This document shows, piece by piece, positions 57,590-64,000 of a stretch of 64,000 nt of DNA (position 1 is its first letter; every line of letters begins with the position of its first letter). This DNA comes from Streptomyces sp. 35G-GA-8. Its GTDB lineage: Bacteria > Actinomycetota > Actinomycetes > Streptomycetales > Streptomycetaceae. The notes under the pieces are model-generated. The model had not been told where the DNA came from and did no database searches. It worked only from the letters and a program-made list of their open reading frames with translations. The translations under genes were made by a program, and so were the position numbers. The stretch spans positions 199,449 to 263,448 of the forward strand of contig NZ_JAMHJQ010000006.1 in assembly GCF_023534745.1 (NCBI RefSeq), in the 5' to 3' direction.

Positions 57590-58908
57590 GGCGCGTCCCC
57601 GGCCTCTCCGTCGCCCGTGCGTCCGCCGCCCGTCACCACGTCGGCCATCGGCCCCTCGGTGGTTGTCGCTCCGGCGGTCCTCCGCGTCGCGTCCTTGGCG
57701 GGCGGGAGGGGCAGCTCGGCGGCGACGAGGAAACCGCCCTCCGGACGCCTGCCCGCGGAGAGATGTCCCCCGACCGCGGTGGCACGTTCACGCATCCCGA
57801 TCAGACCGTAACCGGGCGGATGGTCCGGCGCCGTGGACGCACTCGGTCCCGTGGACGCGGTCGGCGCCGGGCGCCCGCCCCCTCCGTCGTCGGCGACGGT
57901 GATGGTCACGCGATCGCGGTGCCAGGCGAGACGCACCCGGGCGCTGCCGGTACCGGCGTGCTTGGTCACGTTGGTCAGCGCCTCCTGGACGATGCGGTAG
58001 GCGGTGAGGTCCACTCCCGGGGACAACGGCCTCGCCGTGCCGTCCTGACGCACCGACACCTCCAGACCCGCGCGGCGGAACGATGCGAGGAGCGTGGGCA
58101 GTTGGGACAGCCCGGGTGCCGGTTCCGCGTCCCCGGCCGCGTCCCCGGACTGACGCAGCAGACCGACCGTGGCCCGTAGTTCGTCGAGCGCGTGGCCGGT
58201 GGTCTCGACGAGTTCGCCCAGGCTCTTGCGGGTCTGTTCCGGGCGGGCGTCGAAGAGGTGCGCGGCGACCGTGGCCTGCGCGTTGGCCAGGGTGATCTGA
58301 TGGGCCACGAGATCGTGCAGTTCCCGGGCGATGCGCACCCGTTCCTCGGCCACTCTCCGGCGCGCCTCGCTGTCCCGGCTCTGCTCGGCCCGCCGGGCCC
58401 GCTCCTCCATGGCCGCCAGGTAGGCCCGTCGGTTGCGCGCCGAGTGACCGAGTACGCCGGCCACCAACGGGAGCGCCGCCACCGCTCCAATCCTGCTCGC
58501 GTCCTGCCACGAGAGGGCACCGAACAAGGGGGTGGAGGCGACCAGCAGCGCCCCGGAGGTGAGTGACACCGGGCTCACCGCGCGCCGTTCGGTACGCGCG
58601 GTGAGCGAGTAGGCGGTGATCACAGCGGGGGCCACGATGAGCGGGCTCAGCAGAAGACCCACGAGCGGCACCAGCACGCCGCCGGCGGTCGTGGCCGCCA
58701 TGGCGGCCAGGGGCGCCCGATGCCGCACCGGCAGCACGGCACAGGACACCACGGCGATGACGTAGGCGGCGGCGGGCGGCGGTGACAGCGTGCCGTCGAC
58801 CCGCACCGCGCCACCGAGCAGACAGAGCGCGAACGCCGTCGCCGTGATCGCTCCCTCCCGCCACCGCGCGCCGCGCGGTCGCGTGCCACCGTCCCCCGTG
58901 TCCGTCAT
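57586..58908 (-). CDS. Sensor histidine kinase (HisKA_3 type)
   Basis: A 440-residue kinase with start ATG 58,908; upstream codons in frame look non-coding. About five membrane helices lie in residues 18-155 with only short loops outside, so it may sense the membrane itself. The phospho-acceptor is His198 (IARELHDLVAHQ). The HATPase domain ends with DDGGGG and GYGLIGMRERATAVGG. It phosphorylates the LuxR-type regulator encoded directly downstream. The family includes DesK-like and LiaS-like sensors; the signal is unknown. Confidence 0.9.
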   Translation of the reverse strand: MTDTGDGGTRPRGARWREGAITATAFALCLLGGAVRVDGTLSPPPAAAYVIAVVSCAVLPVRHRAPLAAMAATTAGGVLVPLVGLLLSPLIVAPAVITAYSLTARTERRAVSPVSLTSGALLVASTPLFGALSWQDASRIGAVAALPLVAGVLGHSARNRRAYLAAMEERARRAEQSRDSEARRRVAEERVRIARELHDLVAHQITLANAQATVAAHLFDARPEQTRKSLGELVETTGHALDELRATVGLLRQSGDAAGDAEPAPGLSQLPTLLASFRRAGLEVSVRQDGTARPLSPGVDLTAYRIVQEALTNVTKHAGTGSARVRLAWHRDRVTITVADDGGGGRPAPTASTGPSASTAPDHPPGYGLIGMRERATAVGGHLSAGRRPEGGFLVAAELPLPPAKDATRRTAGATTTEGPMADVVTGGGRTGDGEAGDAP

Positions 58909-58991
58909 GGCGGGCTCAGTGCCGGCCGACGGGGAGCGGCGGCACCGCTGCGTCCGGCTGGGTCGCGGAGGCGGGGTCACGATCGCCCACG

Positions 58992-59867
58992 CTACCGCTG
59001 ATTCCCGTTCCGGGACTCCCCGAGGGCCACGTAGTAGGGGCGGTTGTGCGCCGCGACCGGTGCTGACTGGTAGGTCCACACTCCGGCGGCCGGTGTGTCT
59101 CCGATGAGAGTCGTCAGGTCGGCGCCGACGGGTGAGGACGCGTCGTGGACGGTGAGCCGTACCCGGTCGGTCTCGCCGGTCAAGGTCCGGTGGTCGTAGG
59201 GGTGGTAGACGTTCATCGGGCCGGCGATCGGCCGGCCCTCCGGGTCGGTGCCGTAGCCGGTGATGGGGGTGTTGTTGACCGGGGTACGGGGCAGCCCGGT
59301 CAGGTCGGCCGAGAACGAGAACAGGGTCCGCTGCCGGCGGTCGATGCCCGCGCCGGAGCGCGCGTGCGCCGCCTCCTTGCAGGCCACGGTCCAGCTGTCA
59401 GCCGCGGGGCCGTTGAGCGAGGGCATCGTCGCCTCGAACCAGGCCGGGTACTTCGGCTCGCCGAAGAGCTTCGTGCCGGCCTCGATGGCCAGCGGGTTGT
59501 CGCACAGCACATGGAGCCGGGCGATGCCGAGCAGCTTGGTCTGGTCGTAGCCCTGTGCGAACTGCTCGTACGACAGCCGGGCCAGGCGCCCGGCGCTCGC
59601 GGTGGGGTGGGCGATGATGCTGTACTCGATCTCCTGCGTGATGCCTCCGCCGTTCGGATACTGGGCGAAGTACAGCTGGTAGTTGAGCGTGACACACGCC
59701 CGGCCGTCGAACTCGGCGGCGCTCAGGTCGGGATGGTGCTCGGCCAGCGTCTTGCGCACCGGCGCGGGGTCGACCAGGTAGTCGAGGCCGATGTGGTGCA
59801 GAGCCCCGTAATGGAACGGCAGTTGGTACGGAGCGGCGACAGGAGGCAGGGTGAGGTCGTCGGTCAC
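58992..59867 (-). CDS. Possible acetoacetate-decarboxylase-fold protein in the dehydrogenase operon
   Basis: A 291-residue protein whose GTG start (59,867) overlaps the stop of the GMC oxidoreductase gene. It has no signal peptide. Segments YLVDPAPVRKTLAEHHP, a strand CVTLNYQLYFAQYPNG, and KLFGEPKYPAWFEA resemble the pattern of the acetoacetate decarboxylase superfamily, in which a Lys in the GxPK region is the reactive residue. The similarity is by eye and weak. As third member of an operon with a flavin dehydrogenase it may act on the oxidised product. Function is not established. Confidence 0.6.
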   Translation of the reverse strand: MTDDLTLPPVAAPYQLPFHYGALHHIGLDYLVDPAPVRKTLAEHHPDLSAAEFDGRACVTLNYQLYFAQYPNGGGITQEIEYSIIAHPTASAGRLARLSYEQFAQGYDQTKLLGIARLHVLCDNPLAIEAGTKLFGEPKYPAWFEATMPSLNGPAADSWTVACKEAAHARSGAGIDRRQRTLFSFSADLTGLPRTPVNNTPITGYGTDPEGRPIAGPMNVYHPYDHRTLTGETDRVRLTVHDASSPVGADLTTLIGDTPAAGVWTYQSAPVAAHNRPYYVALGESRNGNQR

Positions 59868-61732
59868 GGGGCGTGGGTCTCCTCGGGGGTGGCCGGGCCC
59901 GGGGAGCCCCCGGGGGCGGGCGGGCGGATCGTGACGCGCTGTTCGGACAGGTCGCGGTCGATTTGTTCGGCGCTGCGCAGAGTGATCGCGGCCATGGTGA
60001 GCGTCGGGTTGGAGGTGCCGAGCGAGGGCATGGAGCCGCAGCCCACCGCGTACAGATTGGGGTGGTCCCAGCACCGCTGCCAGGAGTCGACGACGGAGTC
60101 GGCGGGATGGTCGCCCATGATGTGCGTGCCCGCGCCATGGCCCGCGCCGCGGTAGGCGTAGGACCGGCCGCCGTACTCGAACCACCCGGGCTGGGACGGC
60201 CCCGGCTCGTACCGGCTGTGGTCCTCCGCCCCCAGGAGGGCGAAGATCTGGTCGGACACGGACCTGGCCGCGACGATGCCCTGTTTCACATGGTCGGACA
60301 GGTCATAGGTCAGTACCGGGCGCGGGTTGCCCAGCAGGTCGCGATGGCGGGTATCGAGCGTGACGCGGTTGGCGGGATCGGCGCTCTGCTCCATCTCGAA
60401 CTGGAGGGCGAACTGCCGCCCGATCCTGTCCCCGGCCGCCCGCCGCAACGCCGTGCCGAACAGCGCCCCGCCCCCGCCGGGCGTGGCCGGGTCCGTGGGG
60501 CGCAGCAGGGCGGCGACCTGGTGGCCGGGCGGACCGACCGCCCAGTTCCAGCCCCAGTTGCCGATCTCGATACGGAAAGGGGCGCGGGCGGCGCGGGCCG
60601 GGCCGAAGCGGAATCCCTCCAGGCCGGAGGTCGAGCCGGGGCCCCGGTAGGGTCCGATCGGCCGGGGCATGAGGCCCCAGGTGAGCAGGACGGGGTGATC
60701 CATCAGATTCCGGCCCACCTGGTCACTGGAGTTGGCGAGGCCGGAGGCGAGCAGGAGCCGGGCGTTCTCGATCGCGTGGGCGGCCAGTACGACCGTGTGC
60801 GCGTGGACCGTTCGCCGGCTGACGGACACGGGGCGGGCGGGGTCGTCGTAGCGCTGGTACTCGACGGCCGTGATCCGGCCGGTGGCGTCGGCCAGGAGTC
60901 GCCCGACCACCGCGCGGGTGCGCAGGGTAACGCTCGGACCCCAGCGGTCCTGGGTGCGTCGCGGGGTGTATTTCGCCCCGGTGGGACAGATGGGGATACA
61001 ACTGGCACTGCCCTCGCACACGGGACCGTGCTCCTCGGTGGCCCTGCTGTTGCGCGCCTGGGGCGTCCCGACGACCCGCAGCTCGGTGGGGTGCGGATAC
61101 GAGGGGTCCACGGCCTTGTGTCCGTCGAGCCGTTCGGCGAGCCGCCGGTCGAGATAGCTCGCGGGGAGCGGAGGGTGCGGGAAGACATAGTCGTCCGCGA
61201 GCGGCAGACCGACGAGGTCCCGCTGCTCCACCGGATCGGCGGCGACACCCAGCTCGCGCTCGGCGGCGCGGTAGTACGGCTCCAACTCGGCGTACCCGAT
61301 CGGCCAGTCGCGGCCGTACCCGAAGTCGGCGGTGCGGAAGTCCTCCGGGTGCATGCGCGGGGCCAGACCCGTCCAGGCCGTGCCCGTACCTCCGTTGACC
61401 CTCAGATACCCACTCGCGTACGGCAACGGGCCGTTCTGGACGAGATATCCATCGGCTCGATAGCCACCGCCGGGGCGGCCCGCGAGATCCAGTACGTCGG
61501 GTGACGGCACCAAGGCGTTGTCCGCGATCGCCGCGCCGGGAACCTTCACGGGCGCGGACCTGAACCGTTCCACATCCGCCGCCCGGCCGCCGTCGGGCCC
61601 GGTGTCGTCATCGCCCACACCCGATTCCAGGACCAGGACACGCCGGCCGCGGTCCCCCAGCCACCGCGCCATCAACGACCCCGCGACACCGGCCCCGACC
61701 ACGATCACATCGAAGCGCTCCCCGGCGGTCAA
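59864..61732 (-). CDS. GMC oxidoreductase / FAD-dependent sugar dehydrogenase large subunit
   Basis: A 622-residue flavoprotein. The TTG start at 61,732 is set by a TTGA overlap with the small-subunit stop and GGGGAG upstream. The FAD motif is VIVVGAGVAGSLMARWLG (about residues 8-25). A Cys cluster CEGSASCIPIC (C-x5-C-x3-C) matches the 3Fe-4S ligand pattern of FAD-glucose and sorbitol dehydrogenases. The C-terminal GMC signature (AYRGAGHGAGTHIMG, then NPTLTMAAITLRSAE) is present with its His. Substrate could be a sugar or alcohol. No Tat signal is visible, and no cytochrome subunit is encoded nearby. Confidence 0.87.
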   Translation of the reverse strand: MTAGERFDVIVVGAGVAGSLMARWLGDRGRRVLVLESGVGDDDTGPDGGRAADVERFRSAPVKVPGAAIADNALVPSPDVLDLAGRPGGGYRADGYLVQNGPLPYASGYLRVNGGTGTAWTGLAPRMHPEDFRTADFGYGRDWPIGYAELEPYYRAAERELGVAADPVEQRDLVGLPLADDYVFPHPPLPASYLDRRLAERLDGHKAVDPSYPHPTELRVVGTPQARNSRATEEHGPVCEGSASCIPICPTGAKYTPRRTQDRWGPSVTLRTRAVVGRLLADATGRITAVEYQRYDDPARPVSVSRRTVHAHTVVLAAHAIENARLLLASGLANSSDQVGRNLMDHPVLLTWGLMPRPIGPYRGPGSTSGLEGFRFGPARAARAPFRIEIGNWGWNWAVGPPGHQVAALLRPTDPATPGGGGALFGTALRRAAGDRIGRQFALQFEMEQSADPANRVTLDTRHRDLLGNPRPVLTYDLSDHVKQGIVAARSVSDQIFALLGAEDHSRYEPGPSQPGWFEYGGRSYAYRGAGHGAGTHIMGDHPADSVVDSWQRCWDHPNLYAVGCGSMPSLGTSNPTLTMAAITLRSAEQIDRDLSEQRVTIRPPAPGGSPGPATPEETHAP

Positions 61733-62154
61733 CGCTCCCCGCCTCCCGCCACACCGGCGGGGCGCCGGGCCCAGCTGCCGTAGCCGGGCCGTCCGGTGCC
61801 GGGGGCGTGGCCACCGAAACTGCTCCACACCAGCCCATGGGCATAGCCGCGCGACGGGAACGGGAAGGGTACGGTCCGGCCGTCGTCCGCCCGCGGTCCC
61901 GGCCATGTCCCCAGATACCAGAGATGACAAATGGCGCGCGAGAGCTCGGCCAGCTCCTCGTCCTCCTCCGCCACCGCTCGCGGGTCGGCCCCCGCATCGG
62001 CCAGCGCGTCCACCAGCCGTGCGTAGAGCGGCGGTTCGACCCGCCCGGCCACGAACTCCCGGTAGATTCCCGCCATTCCGGTCGCTGTGAGCTCGGCGGC
62101 GTCGAACCCCGTCAGCGCGACCGAGAGCGTGACGAACCGCTCGGTCAGCGTCAT
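61729..62154 (-). CDS. Sugar dehydrogenase small subunit (FAD-SLDH family)
   Basis: A 141-residue protein with start ATG 62,154. It resembles the small subunit of membrane sugar dehydrogenases: FVTLSVALTGFDAAEL at the start, a middle helix, and SRAICHLWYLGTWPG before the end. In known systems this subunit carries a Tat signal that takes the large subunit out of the cell; none is seen here, so the complex may stay in the cytoplasm. It leads a three-gene operon with the GMC and decarboxylase-like genes, all joined by overlaps. Confidence 0.78.
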   Translation of the reverse strand: MTLTERFVTLSVALTGFDAAELTATGMAGIYREFVAGRVEPPLYARLVDALADAGADPRAVAEEDEELAELSRAICHLWYLGTWPGPRADDGRTVPFPFPSRGYAHGLVWSSFGGHAPGTGRPGYGSWARRPAGVAGGGER

Positions 62155-62367
62155 GGACACCATCCCCCTCTTCGAGCCGGTCACCGGAGACCGGGCACAT
62201 CAGCCGGGATCCCTACCTGGATCGCGACCCGTTCATGCCTCGAAATCTCGCCGAATGTGAGCATGGCTGAACGTAGAGTGACGGAAGTGCCTGGCGTCTT
62301 GTGCGGTGCCGCGGAATCTCGCGCGGAAGAAGCGGAGCAGTTCGCGCGGAAGAGGTGGAGTGAAGGA

Positions 62368-63162
62368 CTACGACCGACGGCCGGGTTTGCCGCGTCGGCC
62401 GCCCTTGGGACCGCCGGAACCGCTCCGCGGACTCTTGCCCGTCGCCTTGCCCGTCGATTTCCCGGCGGATTTCCCGGTCGTCTTCCCGGCCGCCGGCTTT
62501 CGCCGCGCGCCGCCCGCGTCGGGACGCTCACGCTTCGGCTGCGGCGGGGTCGGCCGGCCCCGTGAGCTGTTGACCGTGCGCCCGCGCACGATCCCGATGA
62601 AGTCCTCCACCAGATCGGTGGTTTCGTCCTCCGGCCACGACAGGGCGACGCGCGACTCAGGGGCATCCAGGACCGGCCGGTACGTCAGGTCCCTGCGGTG
62701 GTGCAGACGGGCCAGCGACTGGGGGACGACGAGCAGTCCCACCCCCGCCGCCACCAGTTCGACGGCGTCCGCGGTCGTGGCAGGGCGCGCGTTCGCGGGC
62801 TGTCCCGGCCGGACCTCCCAGTCGAGGGTGTCATCGAGGGGATGCAGCACGATGTCGTCGGCCAGATCCTCGGCCGACACCTCGTCGACCGCCGCCACCA
62901 CATGGTCCTTCGGGACCACGACCACCGTTGTCTCGGTGTAGAGGGGAATCGCGCTGAGGTCCGTCCGGTCGACCGGCAGCCGTACGAAACCGGCGTCGGC
63001 GCCGCGCTCCCGCAGCAGACCCGGCGCCTCGGCGGCGGACACCGTGACAAGGGTCAGCGGGATGTCCGGCAGCCGCTCGTTCCAGATCCGCACCCACTTG
63101 GTGGGCGTCACGCCCGGGACGTACGCGAGCCGGAACGAACGGGGTACTTCCGAGCCTGTCAC
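62368..63162 (-). CDS. LysR-type substrate-binding domain protein without HTH, with Lys/Gly-rich tail
   Basis: A 264-residue protein. Residues 8-195 match the LysR effector-binding fold (FRLAYVPGVTPTKWVRIWNE, VVVPKDHVVA, VAAGVGLLVVPQS), but the DNA-binding helix-turn-helix that should come first is absent. Instead the C-terminus (about 205-264) is basic and low in complexity, with TGK-SAGK-STGK-ATGK repeats like those of actinobacterial histone-like proteins, and may bind nucleic acid. It is divergent from the DUF5997 gene, and this pairing may be a conserved actinobacterial unit. Its role is unknown. Confidence 0.8.
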   Translation of the reverse strand: MTGSEVPRSFRLAYVPGVTPTKWVRIWNERLPDIPLTLVTVSAAEAPGLLRERGADAGFVRLPVDRTDLSAIPLYTETTVVVVPKDHVVAAVDEVSAEDLADDIVLHPLDDTLDWEVRPGQPANARPATTADAVELVAAGVGLLVVPQSLARLHHRRDLTYRPVLDAPESRVALSWPEDETTDLVEDFIGIVRGRTVNSSRGRPTPPQPKRERPDAGGARRKPAAGKTTGKSAGKSTGKATGKSPRSGSGGPKGGRRGKPGRRS

Positions 63163-63220
63163 GCCACCAGGTTACCGGCCGTGGTCGGAGGTATCGCACA
63201 CGCTCGCTACCCTTGACGCC

Positions 63221-63625
63221 ATGACGTCGCACCAGACCATCCAGACAATGAAGCCCGCGACCGCGGCCAAGAAGCTGGGTGTGTACCTTGAGGCCACCCC
63301 CGCCGAGTTCCAGGAGGGTGTCGTCTCGCGCACCGAGCTGAACGCGCTCCAGGCCGATCCGCCCCAGTGGCTGCTGGAACTGCGACGCGACGGTCCGCAC
63401 CCCCGGCCGGTGGTGGCCGCGAAGCTGGGCGTCTCCATCTCGGGTCTCGCGCGTGGCGGAGTCACGGACGCCCTCACCACCGAGCAGATCGAGGCGCTGA
63501 AGAGCGAGGGCCCCGCCTGGCTGCGGCAGGAACGCGCCACGCAGGCCGAGGTCCGCAAGGAAGCGCTGCGTATCAAGGAGAAGAACGCGGAGCGGGACGA
63601 CCAGGCCCGCCGTCCGCGCTCCTGA
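63221..63625 (+). CDS. DUF5997 family protein
   Basis: A 134-residue small protein. The start ATG 63,221 gives the N-terminus MTSHQTIQTMKPATAAKKLG. Segments LGVYLEATPAEFQEGVVSR, WLLELRRDGPHPRPVVAAKL and GVTDALTTEQIEAL match an uncharacterised actinobacterial family that I recall as DUF5997. The C-terminus is charged (EVRKEALRIKEKNAERDDQ) and probably a helix. It is divergent from the LysR-like gene, 58 bp away. Confidence 0.8.
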   Translation: MTSHQTIQTMKPATAAKKLGVYLEATPAEFQEGVVSRTELNALQADPPQWLLELRRDGPHPRPVVAAKLGVSISGLARGGVTDALTTEQIEALKSEGPAWLRQERATQAEVRKEALRIKEKNAERDDQARRPRS

Positions 63626-63895
63626 CCGCCCCCGCCGTCGGCGCGTGGCCGAGGATGAAGCCGTGTACACACAGCGGCCTACGGCCCGCCGCGCAGCGTC
63701 CGGCACGCCCGCCTCGGTGTGACCGTCGGTCACGGCCGACAGCGGCCAGAACTCCTCCTCCGGATCGTCCTCTCACCCACGGTTTCCCGGTTACCGAAAG
63801 AAACCGCCAGGCGGCCAGTGACCCGACGGGGCGCACGAAGATCGCTCGTCCGTGCGCATCGCGTGACGCGGTGGGACTATAGGGGGGCAAAGGGG

Positions 63896-64000
63896 ATGGT
63901 GAGGCGGATGTCAGCGGCGCGCAGGCAGTCGAGCCCGAGTCCCGGCGCTCAGCCGCCCGCGCGTGCGGAGGTTCCTTTGGACGCATCCAATGGCGGGACC
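63896..64000 (+). CDS. Possible start of a gene running off the right edge
   Basis: From ATG 63,896 (AAAGGGG just upstream) or ATG 63,908 the frame stays open to the window end. The visible 35 residues are Arg/Ser/Pro/Ala-rich (MSAARRQSSPSPGAQPPARA) and end in VPLDASNGGT. No family can be recognised. The preceding 270 bp (63,626-63,895) show no other feature. Confidence 0.4.
   Translation, partial: MVRRMSAARRQSSPSPGAQPPARAEVPLDASNGGT

Overview
The window is high-GC actinobacterial chromosome and most probably comes from Streptomyces or a close relative. The pointers are GTG and TTG starts, stop-start overlaps of the ATGA/GTGA/TTGA kind, Tat-type signals, an LAXTG sorting signal, an actinobacterial DUF5997 gene, and IdeR/DmdR-type iron boxes. 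I found no rRNA, tRNA, CRISPR array or replication origin. All calls come from reading the sequence; no database was searched.

Left arm (1-12,137): the 5' end of a Tat-exported Dyp-type peroxidase, a parallel beta-helix lipoprotein, an anchored hypothetical protein, a large LANTG surface protein with an SdrD B-like domain, an aldo/keto reductase, a glycoside hydrolase family 2 enzyme carrying a duplicated discoidin insert, and a PhzF-like protein. A stretch of about 500 bp follows that holds only a degenerate minus-strand coding remnant.

Small-peptide operon (12,138-15,145): a 64-residue peptide gene with a good ribosome binding site, two proteins of unknown function and a class C beta-lactamase-like serine hydrolase, tightly coupled. 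I do not recognise this combination, and it is the best candidate here for an undescribed system.

Middle (15,196-20,070): a second-type enolase divergent from an HxlR-peroxiredoxin fusion regulator with a nested palindrome between them, an AraC regulator divergent from an NmrA-like reductase, and a decayed methyltransferase.

Siderophore locus (20,071-48,928): a formyltransferase diverges from an ornithine N5-monooxygenase, a substrate-binding lipoprotein, a 4,754-residue NRPS and an MbtH protein. A divergent pair of ABC exporter half-transporters and a FecCD-FecCD-ATPase importer follow, then an amidohydrolase, an ArgA-like N-acetylglutamate synthase and an ArgB-like N-acetylglutamate kinase. 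Six iron-box-like palindromes precede the transcription units. The NRPS reads C-A-T-C-A-T-C-A-T-C-A-T-C. Module 2 carries the serine code and module 3 the N5-hydroxyornithine code. With the formyltransferase this suggests a formyl-hydroxyornithine/Ser/hydroxyornithine/formyl-hydroxyornithine tetrapeptide of the foroxymithine/erythrochelin type. Iron boxes on argA- and argB-like genes suggest a dedicated iron-controlled ornithine supply. A 162-bp palindromic MITE-like element lies between the importer ATPase and the amidohydrolase.

Right arm (48,964-64,000): a TetR regulator divergent from an NmrA-like reductase, an HdeD-like membrane protein, a StyA-type flavoprotein monooxygenase, two MFS exporters (one coupled to a class A flavin monooxygenase), a histidine kinase/LuxR response regulator pair, a three-gene dehydrogenase operon (small subunit, GMC flavoprotein with an Fe-S-type Cys motif, acetoacetate-decarboxylase-like protein), a LysR effector-domain protein without HTH divergent from a DUF5997 gene, and possibly the start of one more gene at the right edge.
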